From UBA7672 sp044224605 (GTDB lineage Bacteria > Pseudomonadota > Alphaproteobacteria > Caulobacterales > Hyphomonadaceae), in assembly GCA_044224605.1 (NCBI GenBank), contig JBGAKC010000023.1, positions 1 through 64,000 on the forward strand: DNA of 64,000 bases, written 5' to 3'. Under the pieces are notes generated by a model. It saw only the letters and a list, made by a program, of their open reading frames with translations, ran no database searches and was not told where the DNA came from. Position 1 is the stretch's first letter. Each line of letters begins with the position of its first letter. Positions 17,940 to 29,159 of the stretch are shown here, in pieces. The translations under genes were made by a program, and so were the position numbers.

Positions 17940-18945
17940 GCGAGGCTCGCTTCAATGCTTCCAGAGCCGCCATCGCCTTGCCGCTGGAGATCGACGCGCG
18001 CGCCCGCGCAATGCCGTCGAGCAGCGTATCCGTCAGCCCCGCCACGTGGATCGCCGCACCGGCATTCACCGCCACCAGATCTGCAAACGGCCCCGGTTCG
18101 CCCTGCAGCAACCGGGTCAGCGCTGCTGCGTTCTCCGCGACTGTCCCGCCGCGCAGGTCATCGAGCTCGGCCCGCGGCACGCCCATCCGCTCCGGCGACA
18201 AGTCCTGCATGCGCACGACGCCATCCTTGATCTCGGCGACCAGCGTCGTTCCCGTGGTCGAGATCTCGTCCATGCCGTCGAGCCCGTGCACCACCATCGC
18301 GCGCTCCGCGCCCAGCGACAGCATCGCCTTCGCCACCGGCTCCACCCATTCCGGCGCAAACACGCCCATCACCTGCCGCTTGACGCCGGCGGGGTTGGCC
18401 AGCGGTCCCAGCATGTTGAAGATCGTCCGGATCCCCAGCGCCTGGCGCACCGGCGCAACATGTTTCATCGCCGTATGGTGCTGCTGGGCGAACATGAAGG
18501 CCACACCCGCCTCGCGGAAGCTGGCCTCGATCTGCGCCGTGGTCGGCGCAAGGTTCACGCCCAGCGCCTCCAGCACGTCGGCCGATCCGGCGCGGCTCTT
18601 CGAGCGGTTGCCGTGTTTGGCCACCACCGCGCCTGCGCCTGCCGCCACGAACGCTACTGCCGTCGATGTGTTCAGCGACGTCCAGCTCAGCCCGCCCGTG
18701 CCGCACGTATCGATTGCGCCGGCCGGAGCGTTGGCCGGGACCATGTTCGCTCGCATCACGCGCACGCCGGCGACGATGTCTTCCACTGTTTCCCCGCGCG
18801 TTCGCAACCCCATCAGGAAGGCCGCGATCAGCGCAGGCTCCGCTTCGCCGGTGAGAATGGCCTGGAACGACGCACCGATCTCCCCGGGCGTCGGCCGCTC
18901 ACCTTCGGCGAGTTTCTTCACGGCATTGCGGACAGCGTCGCTCAC
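17932..18945 (-). CDS. trpD: Anthranilate phosphoribosyltransferase
   Basis: Transfers phosphoribose from PRPP to anthranilate. The 337-residue protein carries the glycine-rich CGTGGLSWTSLNTST loop, the VAKHGNRSKSRAGSADVLEALG segment and FNMLGPLANPAGVKRQVMGV. The frame is open upstream into trpG, but the GTG at 18945 overlaps the trpG stop by four bases (GTGA) and gives the normal N-terminus (SDAVRNAVKKLAEG). Confidence 0.96.
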   Translation of the reverse strand: MSDAVRNAVKKLAEGERPTPGEIGASFQAILTGEAEPALIAAFLMGLRTRGETVEDIVAGVRVMRANMVPANAPAGAIDTCGTGGLSWTSLNTSTAVAFVAAGAGAVVAKHGNRSKSRAGSADVLEALGVNLAPTTAQIEASFREAGVAFMFAQQHHTAMKHVAPVRQALGIRTIFNMLGPLANPAGVKRQVMGVFAPEWVEPVAKAMLSLGAERAMVVHGLDGMDEISTTGTTLVAEIKDGVVRMQDLSPERMGVPRAELDDLRGGTVAENAAALTRLLQGEPGPFADLVAVNAGAAIHVAGLTDTLLDGIARARASISSGKAMAALEALKRASHG

Positions 18946-19526
18946 TTGAGCCCCGCTTTTTTCAGGAAGTTCGCCAGCATTGTCTTGCCGTGCTGCGACC
19001 CGATGGACTCGGGATGGAACTGCACGCCGAACACCGGCCGCGTCGCATGGCTCACCGCCATAACTTCCCCGTCCGCCGTCTCTGCATCTACCGAAAGCAC
19101 GTTTGGCATTCCCTCGCGCCGGATCGCCAGCGAGTGGTAGCGCACCACTTCCACATGCTCCGGCACGCCCTTGAACAGCTCGCCGCCCAGCACCTTTACG
19201 TCCCACGCCTTGCCGTGAACGATGTCCTTGGCGCTCTCCACGATCCCGCCCATCGCCTGGCCGATCGCCTGATGTCCCAGGCACACGCCCAGGATCGGCA
19301 GATTGTCCGGCGCCAGCTTGATCAGCTCAAGACAGATGCCCGCCTCGTTCGGCGTGCACGGTCCCGGCGACAACACGATCGCATCCGCCCCCTTCGCCAG
19401 CGCTTCCTTGGCCGTCAGCGCATCATTGCGCACGACCTCGACCTCAACCTTCGGGCTCACATCCTGCAGGTAGTGGACAAGATTGTAGGTGAAGCTGTCA
19501 TAGTTATCGATAAGGAGAACCTTCAT
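18942..19526 (-). CDS. trpG: Anthranilate synthase glutamine amidotransferase component
   Basis: Supplies ammonia from glutamine to TrpE. The 194-residue class I amidotransferase has LLIDNYDSFTYNLVHYLQ at its start, the oxyanion SPGPCTPNEAG, nucleophile Cys82 in GVCLGHQAIGQ and the His-Glu pair in FGVQFHPESIGS. ATG 19526 overlaps the trpE stop by one base; a GTG directly upstream (19529) is a possible alternative. It is coupled to trpE and trpD. Confidence 0.96.
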   Translation of the reverse strand: MKVLLIDNYDSFTYNLVHYLQDVSPKVEVEVVRNDALTAKEALAKGADAIVLSPGPCTPNEAGICLELIKLAPDNLPILGVCLGHQAIGQAMGGIVESAKDIVHGKAWDVKVLGGELFKGVPEHVEVVRYHSLAIRREGMPNVLSVDAETADGEVMAVSHATRPVFGVQFHPESIGSQHGKTMLANFLKKAGLK

Positions 19527-20962
19527 CACCGGTTCCCCCGATCATACCGCGCCGCTTCCTCGGCTGCGCGGAAGAGGGCGCTGGCCTTGTGCACCGTCTC
19601 CATGAACTCGCTGTCGGGGTTGGAGTCGTAGACGACCCCGCCGCCCGCCTGCACATGGATCTTGCCGCCCGCGAACACAGCCGTGCGCAGCGCGATGCAT
19701 GTATCCATGTCGCCGCCCGCGCCAAAGTAACCGACGCCGCCCGCATAGACGCCCCGCGCATGCGGCTCGAGTTCTGTGATGATCTCCATCGCCCGGATCT
19801 TCGGCGCGCCAGACGTGGTGCCCGCCGGGAAGCCCGCCGCCAGTGCGGACACCATATCCTCGCCCGGCTTCAAGCGTCCCTGCACGTTGGAGACGATGTG
19901 CATCACGTGGGAATAGCGCTCCACCGTGAAGCTCTCTGTCACCTCGACCGACCCACGCGCCGCCACCCGGCCCACATCATTGCGGCCAAGGTCGAGCAGC
20001 ATCAGGTGCTCGGCCCGTTCCTTCGGATCGGCCAGCAGCTTCTGTTCGTTCGCGAGATCGGCCTCGGGCGTCGCCCCACGCGGCAACGTCCCCGCGATCG
20101 GTCGCACAGTCACCACGCCGTTCCGGACCCGCACCAGAATTTCCGGGCTCGAACCCGAAATCTGGAACGCGCCGAAATTCACGTAGAACATGAAAGGCGA
20201 AGGGTTCAGCCGGCGCAACGCCCGGTAGAACGCAAACGGCGACCGCTCGAACGGCGCCGAAAACCGCTGGCTCGGCACCACCTGGAAGATGTCGCCTGCA
20301 CGGATGTAGCTCTTCGCCTTCTCGACCATGTCGAGATAGCGCTGCCTGGTCGTGTTCGATGCGAACTCGATCTTCTCGACCGGCGCATCGTTCGGGCGAG
20401 ATGGAGGCATCGGCTGGTCCAGCTTCGCCTCGATGTCGTCGATCCGCTTCAGCGTCGCGGCTTCCCCGCCACGTTCCGGCGCCGCGATGATGATTTCCTG
20501 TTTCACCCCGTCGAAGATCAGCACAACGCCCGGCCGCATCAGCATCGCTTCCGGCACGCCGTTGGGGTCAGCCTTCGCCGCCGGCAGCTCTTCGACATAG
20601 CGGACCATGTCATAGCCGAGATAGCCGTACGCCCCCGCCGCCATCGGCGGCAGCCCGTCCATGCCCGACACCTTGCACGCGTCGATGAAGGCCCGCAGCG
20701 AGCCCATCACGTCGTTCGACGTCGACAGCACTTCCTTGAACTCAGGCGTTGGCGACGTCTCCGCCTTGCCGCCCCGCACGCGCCACCACAGGTCCGGCGC
20801 CATGCCGATGAACGAATAGCGCCCGCGCGTTTCCCCGCCCATGACGCTCTCGAACAGCACCAACCCCGGCGACATGGGGTTCAGCTTCAGCATCGCTGAA
20901 ACCGGCGACTCCGTGTCGTCGACCCGCCGCCGAATGTGAAGCCGGGGCAGGGCGCTCGTCAT
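19526..20962 (-). CDS. trpE: Anthranilate synthase component I
   Basis: Converts chorismate and ammonia to anthranilate, the first committed step of tryptophan synthesis. The 478-residue protein has the N-terminal feedback domain and the chorismate-binding C-terminal domain with FQVVPSQRFSAPF, SPEILVRV, RPIAGTLPRGATPEAD, MLLDLGRNDVGRVAARGSV and AGFPAGTTSGAPKIRAMEII. The first 28 residues before SAMLKLNP follow ATG 20962, which overlaps the stop of the PpiD-like gene (ATGA); the frame is open upstream but only this start fits the family length. No leader-peptide attenuator is visible, since the gene is read through from ppiD. Confidence 0.96.
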   Translation of the reverse strand: MTSALPRLHIRRRVDDTESPVSAMLKLNPMSPGLVLFESVMGGETRGRYSFIGMAPDLWWRVRGGKAETSPTPEFKEVLSTSNDVMGSLRAFIDACKVSGMDGLPPMAAGAYGYLGYDMVRYVEELPAAKADPNGVPEAMLMRPGVVLIFDGVKQEIIIAAPERGGEAATLKRIDDIEAKLDQPMPPSRPNDAPVEKIEFASNTTRQRYLDMVEKAKSYIRAGDIFQVVPSQRFSAPFERSPFAFYRALRRLNPSPFMFYVNFGAFQISGSSPEILVRVRNGVVTVRPIAGTLPRGATPEADLANEQKLLADPKERAEHLMLLDLGRNDVGRVAARGSVEVTESFTVERYSHVMHIVSNVQGRLKPGEDMVSALAAGFPAGTTSGAPKIRAMEIITELEPHARGVYAGGVGYFGAGGDMDTCIALRTAVFAGGKIHVQAGGGVVYDSNPDSEFMETVHKASALFRAAEEAARYDRGNR

Positions 20963-22866
20963 TGCTCGTCTTTGGTGAAGCTGTCGAAATACTGCTTCAC
21001 AGCAGCTTCCTGGATGTCGAACTTCACTTCCTTCTGCAGCCCGCCGACAAACACCTGCTGGAGGTCCTGCTGCAGCGTCTGCGCCACGACAGGCGCGATC
21101 TGCGCGCGTAGCATCGCCGCCGTCGCAGGCGTCACCGGTTCGATCTTGTCGACCCGCACCACCCACGGAACGCCGCTGCTGTCGGTCACCACCGACACCT
21201 CACCCTGCTTCAGGGCGAACGCGCCCTGCAGTACGCTCGGGTCCATCCCGCCGCGTTCGCCCTGGAAGCGGGTCAGGGTCGTGCCGGGCTGCGCCGTCAG
21301 CTTCGAAGCCGCCGCTGCCTGCTCGAACGTCTTGCCGCCTTTCACCGCGGCGACCATGTCATCAGCCGCCTTGGATGCTGCATTGCGCTTCTGCTCGCTG
21401 GTGTAGAGCAACTGCACGCGCGCCTTCACCTCGGCGAAGGGCTGCGTGTAGGGCGCGATGATCTCGTCGAGACGATACATCGAGCGGATGTTGTCGCCCT
21501 CGAACAGGTTGGTCATCTGCCCCGGCTGCATCGTGAACAGCTCCTGCAGCGCAGGCGCGCCAGCCGGTATCTGCACGGGTTCGCCCGTGATCATCCGGCC
21601 CTGTTGGTCGATCGGGGCCAGCATCGTCACCGGGAAGCCGAACTGCTTGCCGATGTCTTCCAGCGGCTGGCCGCCGGCGGCGTCGCGGAATTTCTCGGAC
21701 TCGTCCTCATAGACGCGCTGCGCTTCCGGCATTGCAAGGTCGCGGCGAACCTTTTCGGCGACCTTCTCCAACGGCTCGGCAATGCCCGGCGTGATGGTGT
21801 TCACGATCACAGTCGCCCAGGGTGAGTTGTCGTCCAGCTTGAAGGGATTGCTGTGGATCTGGTTGGCCGGCAGGCTGAACACCAGCTTGCTGTAATCCTG
21901 GTTCGTGATCTCGGCCGGCTTCACCGACTTGTCCGTGCGCGTGAGGCCAGGCACGCGTTTCAGCGCCTCGTCGATGGCCACGCCCTGCTTGGCAAGGTCC
22001 ACCAGCGACTGCACCGCGTTGCGGTCCGTCGAGGAGAACTCGCTGATGGCGCGCGTTTCAGGCGTCGAGTATTCCTTGATGTTCTTCTCGTACTCGGCCT
22101 TCACCTGCTCGTCGCTGATTGTGGTGCGGTCGAGGAAGTCGTCCGGCGAATAGCTCAACACCGAAATGCGGCGGCGCTCCTTCTGCGCGAACATCTCCTT
22201 GTGGCCGTTGTACCAGGCTTCAAGCTCTGCATCCGTCGGGGCCTTGGGCGACCCCACCGTGAGATCGGAAACCGTGGCGAAGGTCAGCGTGCGGGATTCG
22301 CCCTCATACTTGATGACCGGCAGTGACAGCAGGTCCGGAACCTTCAGCGCCGCCATCGACGAGTCCTGGATGTAAAATCGCGTCATCGCATCGCGGACGA
22401 AGTCCTCATACTGTTTGATGTTGCGCATGCCGCGCTGGCGCACTTCTGCGCGGATCGCATCAAGGTTCACGCGGCCCAGCGCGTCCTTGAACACGGTGGT
22501 ATCGTTCAGCAGCGTGTTCTGGACGGCGTCCGTGCTCGCGCGAATGCCTTTGAGATCGGCATAGGCCGACAGCGCGGTCTGGTACATCAGCTTGCTGAGC
22601 GCCTGCTGGCCGAGGCCCTGCTTCACGGCCTCGTCCTGCGACAGAATCTTGCCATCGCGGACGCGGGCCTCTTCGATCATGTCCTGCAGTTCCTTGGTGA
22701 TGTCGCTCGGACGGATCTCGCGATCACCGATCTTGATGAAGCCGCCGCCCGTGATGCCGCGGAACGGATCCTGGAACCCGAAAATGCCGAAGCTGATGAT
22801 CAGGGGAATGAACAGCAGGACTGCCGCCCACTTCGATTTTGCAAACTTGCGAATACCGCCGATCAT
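20959..22866 (-). CDS. ppiD: PpiD-like membrane-anchored peptidyl-prolyl isomerase/chaperone
   Basis: Inner-membrane foldase facing the periplasm that assists proteins leaving the Sec translocon. The 635-residue protein starts with a short basic stretch and one membrane anchor (KWAAVLLFIPLIISFGIFGF), then an SurA-N/PpiD chaperone region, a parvulin-like central domain (about residues 240-370) and a second PPIase-like domain near the C-terminus. The stop overlaps trpE by four bases, so the trp genes are coupled to it, an arrangement known in alphaproteobacteria. It is divergent from tpiA. Confidence 0.88.
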   Translation of the reverse strand: MIGGIRKFAKSKWAAVLLFIPLIISFGIFGFQDPFRGITGGGFIKIGDREIRPSDITKELQDMIEEARVRDGKILSQDEAVKQGLGQQALSKLMYQTALSAYADLKGIRASTDAVQNTLLNDTTVFKDALGRVNLDAIRAEVRQRGMRNIKQYEDFVRDAMTRFYIQDSSMAALKVPDLLSLPVIKYEGESRTLTFATVSDLTVGSPKAPTDAELEAWYNGHKEMFAQKERRRISVLSYSPDDFLDRTTISDEQVKAEYEKNIKEYSTPETRAISEFSSTDRNAVQSLVDLAKQGVAIDEALKRVPGLTRTDKSVKPAEITNQDYSKLVFSLPANQIHSNPFKLDDNSPWATVIVNTITPGIAEPLEKVAEKVRRDLAMPEAQRVYEDESEKFRDAAGGQPLEDIGKQFGFPVTMLAPIDQQGRMITGEPVQIPAGAPALQELFTMQPGQMTNLFEGDNIRSMYRLDEIIAPYTQPFAEVKARVQLLYTSEQKRNAASKAADDMVAAVKGGKTFEQAAAASKLTAQPGTTLTRFQGERGGMDPSVLQGAFALKQGEVSVVTDSSGVPWVVRVDKIEPVTPATAAMLRAQIAPVVAQTLQQDLQQVFVGGLQKEVKFDIQEAAVKQYFDSFTKDEQ

Positions 22867-23053
22867 CGGCGTAACTCCCTGATATTAGGCGGCGACCGGG
22901 CAAGGTTGTCCGCTGGAACACGGCTTGCTAGAGCATTTTGCGGCGAAGGGGAAACCGGTTCGCCGCAGGAAAATGCGACAATACGGCCGGATTCTGCAGC
23001 GGGGCTAAGCCGCCTCACAGCTAAAGGCGCATTGAGTCGCGGGGACAGGGCGA

Positions 23054-23803
23054 ATGACCACCAGGACGAAGCTGGTAGCCGGCAACTGGAAGATGAATGG
23101 CCTCAAGGCCTCTCTCGGAGAGGTTAAGGCCATTGTCGAGGGCGCGGCGGGTGTTCCCGGCGTCGAACTCGCCATCTGCCCCCCGGCCACCCTGGCCAGC
23201 ACGGTCGGCCAGTCCCTGAAGGGTTCCGCCATCGGCCTCGGCGGGCAGGACTGCCACTCGGAGAAATCCGGGGCCTTCACGGGCGACGTCAGCGCCGAGA
23301 TGTGGGCCGACATCGGCGCGAAATACGTGATCGTGGGCCACTCCGAACGCCGCCAGTATCACGGCGAAACCGACGCCATCGTTTGCGCCAAGGCCTCCGC
23401 CGTCCTGCGGGCCGGCCTCACCCCGATCATCTGCATCGGCGAAAGCCTGTCCGAGCGCGACGCCGGACAGACCCTCGCCGTGATCGCAACCCAGCTGGCC
23501 GGTTCGGTCCCGGAAGCCGCGAGGACCCAGCCCATCATCATTGCCTACGAGCCCGTCTGGGCCATCGGCACTGGCCGCACCCCGACCATGGCGCAGGTCG
23601 CCGAGGTTCACGGGGCAATCGGCAAGGCGCTGGAAGCCCGGTTCGGGGCTGCGGGCAGGGGGATCCGGCTGCTCTACGGCGGCTCGGTGAAGCCCGATAA
23701 CGCCCGCGAACTCATGGCGGTTGAGGGCGTGGACGGGGCCCTCGTCGGCGGCGCCAGCCTCAAAGCCGCTGATTTCCTCAAGATTGCCCAGGGTTGCGTC
23801 TAA
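23054..23803 (+). CDS. tpiA: Triosephosphate isomerase
   Basis: Interconverts dihydroxyacetone phosphate and glyceraldehyde 3-phosphate. The 249-residue TIM barrel has VAGNWKMNGLKAS at the start, the catalytic-His region YVIVGHSERRQYHGETD, the catalytic-Glu loop IIAYEPVWAIGTGRTPT and the phosphate-binding YGGSVKPDNA. It is divergent from ppiD with a 187-base gap that must hold both promoters, and is followed by secG and pyrG, as in many alphaproteobacteria. Confidence 0.97.
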   Translation: MTTRTKLVAGNWKMNGLKASLGEVKAIVEGAAGVPGVELAICPPATLASTVGQSLKGSAIGLGGQDCHSEKSGAFTGDVSAEMWADIGAKYVIVGHSERRQYHGETDAIVCAKASAVLRAGLTPIICIGESLSERDAGQTLAVIATQLAGSVPEAARTQPIIIAYEPVWAIGTGRTPTMAQVAEVHGAIGKALEARFGAAGRGIRLLYGGSVKPDNARELMAVEGVDGALVGGASLKAADFLKIAQGCV

Positions 23804-23944
23804 AAGGCTGCGCATAATGCGGCAGGATTTGGCGAAGCCGGATGGCCGCACCCATATGAAAACCCGCCTATCCGGCGCTGGGGGGCTTGGCCGCACCCCG
23901 CCGACGTGCTTTGACGCGGTCAAATTTGCTTCGGCGGCCCATCC

Positions 23945-24493
23945 ATGCTCGCAGTCCTGCTTACCATCCACATCATCGCCTGCGTCGTGCTGGTGGTCGC
24001 GGTCATGCTGCAACGCTCCGAGGGCGGCGCGCTCGGCATGGGCGGCGGCGGCACGGGCGGGCTGATCTCCGGCCGCGGCGCGGCTGGTATCCTGGTCAAG
24101 GTCACGGCCGGCCTCGCCGCGCTGTTCTTCGCCACCAGCGTCCTGATGACCCGCATCAACAACGAAGCCGCCAACGCTCCCAGCGTGCTGGAGCAGCAGG
24201 CGCAGCAGCCGGTCGATCCGTTCAAGGCCGCGCCGGTGACCACGACGCCGTCAACGACCACGCCGTCGACTACTGCTCCGGCGACCACCACGACCACGCC
24301 AGCCACCACGGCTCCGGCCACGCCTGCCCCGGCCCCCGCGATCGATCCGCTCGCGCCGAAGGCGAACACGCCGGCCCCCGCCACGAACACCACGACCCCG
24401 GCCACGAAGCCTCCCGCTTCCACGCCGGCCCCTGCGACAACTACGCCCACCACACCGGCGCCCTCGCCGCAAAACGGTGGATCGAACAACTAG
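23945..24493 (+). CDS. secG: Protein-export membrane protein SecG
   Basis: Small subunit of the SecYEG translocon. The first 80 residues are a standard SecG: membrane helix one (AVLLTIHIIACVVLVVAVML), the QRSEGGALGMGGGG and RGAAGILVKVTAGLAALFFATS segment with helix two. The remaining roughly 100 residues are an Ala/Pro/Thr tail (many TTTP and PATT repeats), much longer than in enteric SecG but known in alphaproteobacteria. The tail is low-complexity and its function is unknown. It lies between tpiA and pyrG. Confidence 0.92.
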   Translation: MLAVLLTIHIIACVVLVVAVMLQRSEGGALGMGGGGTGGLISGRGAAGILVKVTAGLAALFFATSVLMTRINNEAANAPSVLEQQAQQPVDPFKAAPVTTTPSTTTPSTTAPATTTTTPATTAPATPAPAPAIDPLAPKANTPAPATNTTTPATKPPASTPAPATTTPTTPAPSPQNGGSNN

Positions 24494-24558
24494 TCGCCTG
24501 ACTACTGACGTTTGGCCTCTCGCCTGCGGCCGCCGAATCGTTAAACTGAGCATCCGTC

Positions 24559-26190
<1,632 letters not shown>

Positions 26191-26614
26191 CTTCTCGAGA
26201 CGGTTGGATGGTGTAGGTCGCCCGAGCCTTTCACGCCACTTTGTGAACGCCATTGTGGGCAACTTGCTCTATCGCTCAATCGTGCGCCGGATCGCAGGCT
26301 CCGGCTCTTTGGTTTGATGCTCGGCGAAGCAGCGGTCGCGCAGGTCAATTCTTCGACAGACTGTGTGAAGCTCGGCAGGCCTGCGGCGGATCGCCAATGG
26401 GGATGCCGGACCTGAATGCTTCCGCTACGATCGTGAAATCATTGAAGCCGCCCGATCTACCGCGAGCGCCCGCAGCGCAGTCGTCGACGTTGTCGTTCAC
26501 ACAGGCGTCGGCCTCCCGCCCCAAAATCCACGCCGTCCACTCGGACGTCCCGGTCTACTCAAGGCCGACCGCGCCATAGGTGCTGCTCCAGCAGATCGCA
26601 GACGCGCTGAAGCG
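26191..26614. other. 424-base intergenic stretch without a supported gene
   Basis: Between pyrG and the convergent membrane-protein gene. Frames here are short or give unnatural composition. One plus-strand frame reads PVYSRPTAP, a stop (TAG at about 26578), then LLQQIADALKR and another stop, which looks like the end of a protein interrupted by a stop codon; it may be the remnant of a lost gene. I see no terminator with a clear T-run, no tRNA and no repeat. Confidence 0.5.
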
Positions 26615-27208
26615 CTAGTCGCGCACGCGGCGGCGGGAGCGTATCAATCGGTTCAGTACGAACGCCGACAGCGCTCCGAGTGCAACGGGCCACCAGAAGA
26701 ATTGGGTGAGGGCTTCACCTATATCGATCATGGACCATAGTTGTTTGCCCAAGTCCGGACCGGTGTAGAGCTTGCCCCAGGCTGAAAGGCAGACCGGGAT
26801 GATCTTCGCGCACAACAACACGAGAGCCGCCGTCAGCACCAATCTTCTCGGCCAGCAGATTCCAAGCAGAAATGTCGTCAGTCCGAGATAGAGAAATTCG
26901 GTCGCGTGGACCATATCCATAAAATATTCGTCCAGATGATCTTCCCCGATCACGTTCTCGATGACGAAGATGATGCACGGCTCATAAGCAATCACCGCCA
27001 CAACCAACGCGACAACATAGATCACCTCGGCGCGCACCCTCCAGAGCAGGGTCGTCCCCACACACCCCGCCGCCCACGACAGCGCATCTGCATCGCCTGT
27101 TGCCTCGAACTCAGCGCGCATCGCATGCATCCAATCCGTCTTGTCGCGCGGAGCAAGAAAGGCGGCGCAGCGCATCAGGATTTTCGCGAGGCTGCGCCGA
27201 ACACTCAT
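26615..27208 (-). CDS. Membrane protein partner of PadR regulator
   Basis: A 197-residue protein with a soluble N-terminal part (KTDWMHAMRAEFEATGDADALSWAAGCVG) followed by about four membrane segments (VIYVVALVVAVIAYEPCIIFV, FLYLGLTTFLLGICW, LVLTAALVLLCAKIIPVCL, ALTQFFWWPVALGALSAFVL). Its ATG at 27208 overlaps the stop of the upstream PadR gene by four bases. PadR plus membrane-protein pairs of this kind are widespread; the membrane protein's activity is unknown. The frame is open further upstream inside padR, but that would duplicate padR sequence in another frame. Confidence 0.75.
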   Translation of the reverse strand: MSVRRSLAKILMRCAAFLAPRDKTDWMHAMRAEFEATGDADALSWAAGCVGTTLLWRVRAEVIYVVALVVAVIAYEPCIIFVIENVIGEDHLDEYFMDMVHATEFLYLGLTTFLLGICWPRRLVLTAALVLLCAKIIPVCLSAWGKLYTGPDLGKQLWSMIDIGEALTQFFWWPVALGALSAFVLNRLIRSRRRVRD

Positions 27209-27516
27209 GCCCGCGCCCCCGATGTCCGCATCCGCACCGCTTTCGCTGGCGCTTTCAGCGAAGCCTTCAACGCAGTGCGCCCATTCGGCGTGATCCGGTA
27301 GGCATGTCGCGGCGGTCGTCCGGTCTTCTCCGGCTCCAACCACTTGCTCTCCAGCAGACCGCGCTCATCGAGCCGGATCAGGATCGGATAGAGGCTCCCC
27401 GACTTCAGCTCCGTCACCGCCGCGATCTCGAGCCCGTAACGCCATTCCCACGGTTTCTCAGCCAGCGCGCCAAGCACGCTGATGCTCTGTTCTGAAAGGC
27501 GTCGCTCTCGCTTCAT
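27205..27516 (-). CDS. PadR-family transcriptional regulator
   Basis: A 103-residue winged-helix regulator. The diagnostic segment is LKSGSLYPILIRLDERGLLES followed by RPPRHAYRITPNGRTAL, the PadR recognition helix and wing. The ATG at 27516 fits the family start (MKRERRLSEQSISVLGALAE). It has little of the C-terminal dimerisation helix beyond about residue 85, so it belongs to the short PadR class. It is coupled to a membrane-protein gene that it probably controls; the promoter lies in the 68 bases before it. Confidence 0.85.
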   Translation of the reverse strand: MKRERRLSEQSISVLGALAEKPWEWRYGLEIAAVTELKSGSLYPILIRLDERGLLESKWLEPEKTGRPPRHAYRITPNGRTALKASLKAPAKAVRMRTSGARA

Positions 27517-27584
27517 GTCACTAACTCTACATATGTCGATTTGCGAGTCAACATTCCCGGTCAACGCTGCGGGCAGAGCGGTAA

Positions 27585-29000
27585 TCAGTCGTGTTCCGGC
27601 AGCTCCACCGGCCCCGGCACGAGATCGAACGCGAACGTCAGGCGCGGCTTGTCGCCCGTGAACGGCACAGTCCCGTGCCACATGTAGGAGGGGAACAGCA
27701 CCAGCATTCCCGGCTTCGGCTCGACGAAGTGCTCTGCCTCCATCACCGGATGCGTCTTCACGCCCGGTTGGCCGAACCGGATCCAGCCTTCGCGCCCCTT
27801 CGGCGCCACCGTCTCGACATAACAGGCCGAAGAAAGCCAGCCCTGCGGATGCACATGGTCGATGTGATAGCCGCCCGGCCGCAGCTTCACCGACCACATG
27901 CCCTGGAACGCATATGTACTGCGATTGCGCGCCCGCACCGGATCATCGCCCGGCCCAAGCTCCTTCAGCCGCTTCTTGATGGGCCCATCCAGCGCCTGAG
28001 GCAGCGCGCGCAGGGCAGGGTGCTTCTGCTGTAGAATGTCCACCGCCTGACTGCCATGCCTCAGCGACTGATTGAACGGATGCTCGCGATACGCATGCAG
28101 CTCGTTTAGCGCCGCCGCCACATCGGCCACATACGCGTCCAGCGAACCCCATCCCGCCGGTACATCGAGCAACGCAGCCCCAACCAGCGACGCATAATCA
28201 TGCAGCCGCTGATACCGCGCATCGCCCAGCATCCGCCACGCCGTCGCCTGTAACGCGATCGCGTGCTGGTTGGTCGACCACTTCCGCCGCATGTCGCCCG
28301 CAAGGTCAGACGCGCGCTTGGCCTCGCCCATCGCCAGCAGCGCTTCGGTCAGCGTCACCATCACCGGCAGCTCATGCGGCGCGATGCGATACGCCCGCTC
28401 GGCAAGCTGCAGCCCCGCCTCCGCACGCCCGAGCCCGACCGCGAGCTGCGAAGCATAGACCAGCACGGACCCCGCCTGCGGATGCGACTCTGCCATCCGC
28501 AGCATCAGCCCATAGGCCTCGTCCGCTCGTCCCATGAACTCCAGCGCCTGCGCCTTCACGAACGCCAGGCCGCTATGCCCCGGCGCCGCCTTCAGCGCCG
28601 CGTCGATCTCCTTCAGCGCCGCATCCGCATCGCCCGAGCGCATCCACACCAGCTGCGCCAGCTCCCGCTGCGCGTCGATCAGGTCGCCCCTCCGCCGGAT
28701 CGCCTGCCGCATCGCCGCCTCGGCCTCGTCGATCCGCCCCAGCGCCTGTTCGCACCGTCCCTGCACCAGCCAGGTCTCCGGCGCATCGATCCCCTTGGCG
28801 AAGGCCGCGCGGATATGGGGTTCCGCCTCAGCCCACCGCCCGGCGTCTCCCAGGCAGGCCGACAGGTTGTGTTCAGCCACCGCGGACCGTGGATTTGCGG
28901 CAATGGCCTCCCGATAACGGCTGATGGCTTCTTCAAGCCGTCCAGCCGCCTTCAGCGCCTGTGCTTCGCGCATCAGCGTTGGGGCGTCCTGCAATGCCAC
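27585..29000 (-). CDS. TPR-repeat 2-oxoglutarate/Fe(II) oxygenase
   Basis: A 471-residue fusion. Residues about 10-270 are tetratricopeptide-like helical repeats (ALKAAGRLEEAISRYREAIA, AEHNLSACLGDAGRWAEAEP, QALEFMGRADEAYGLML). The last 100 residues are a putative 2OG-Fe(II) oxygenase of the type with iron ligands in YHIDHVHPQGWLS (H-x-D or H-x2-H) and PSYMWHGTVPF, and the 2OG-binding Arg in KPRLTFAFDLVP. Substrate unknown; members of this family may hydroxylate proteins or small molecules. It stands alone, convergent or divergent with neither neighbour in an operon. A second repeat-fused oxygenase lies 4.3 kb away. Confidence 0.82.
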   Translation of the reverse strand: MALQDAPTLMREAQALKAAGRLEEAISRYREAIAANPRSAVAEHNLSACLGDAGRWAEAEPHIRAAFAKGIDAPETWLVQGRCEQALGRIDEAEAAMRQAIRRRGDLIDAQRELAQLVWMRSGDADAALKEIDAALKAAPGHSGLAFVKAQALEFMGRADEAYGLMLRMAESHPQAGSVLVYASQLAVGLGRAEAGLQLAERAYRIAPHELPVMVTLTEALLAMGEAKRASDLAGDMRRKWSTNQHAIALQATAWRMLGDARYQRLHDYASLVGAALLDVPAGWGSLDAYVADVAAALNELHAYREHPFNQSLRHGSQAVDILQQKHPALRALPQALDGPIKKRLKELGPGDDPVRARNRSTYAFQGMWSVKLRPGGYHIDHVHPQGWLSSACYVETVAPKGREGWIRFGQPGVKTHPVMEAEHFVEPKPGMLVLFPSYMWHGTVPFTGDKPRLTFAFDLVPGPVELPEHD

Positions 29001-29159
29001 CCTGATTCTGACCCCAGGGACCTAAAATCACGTCCAAAAAGCCGCTAGACCGGATGCCGGCCCGGTCTTGCGGCCCTGCATCAGACCCTGTATGAGGCCC
29101 GCTCGCAAGAATGGGCAGGTCCCGTTCCCCAGACATTTCCTGCCGTTTCCGAGGCAAAC

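Noticed and set aside
24230..24480. Low-complexity Thr/Pro/Ala repeats as a DNA repeat array or CRISPR
   Set aside because: They are codons of the SecG tail with imperfect units; no constant repeat-spacer structure.
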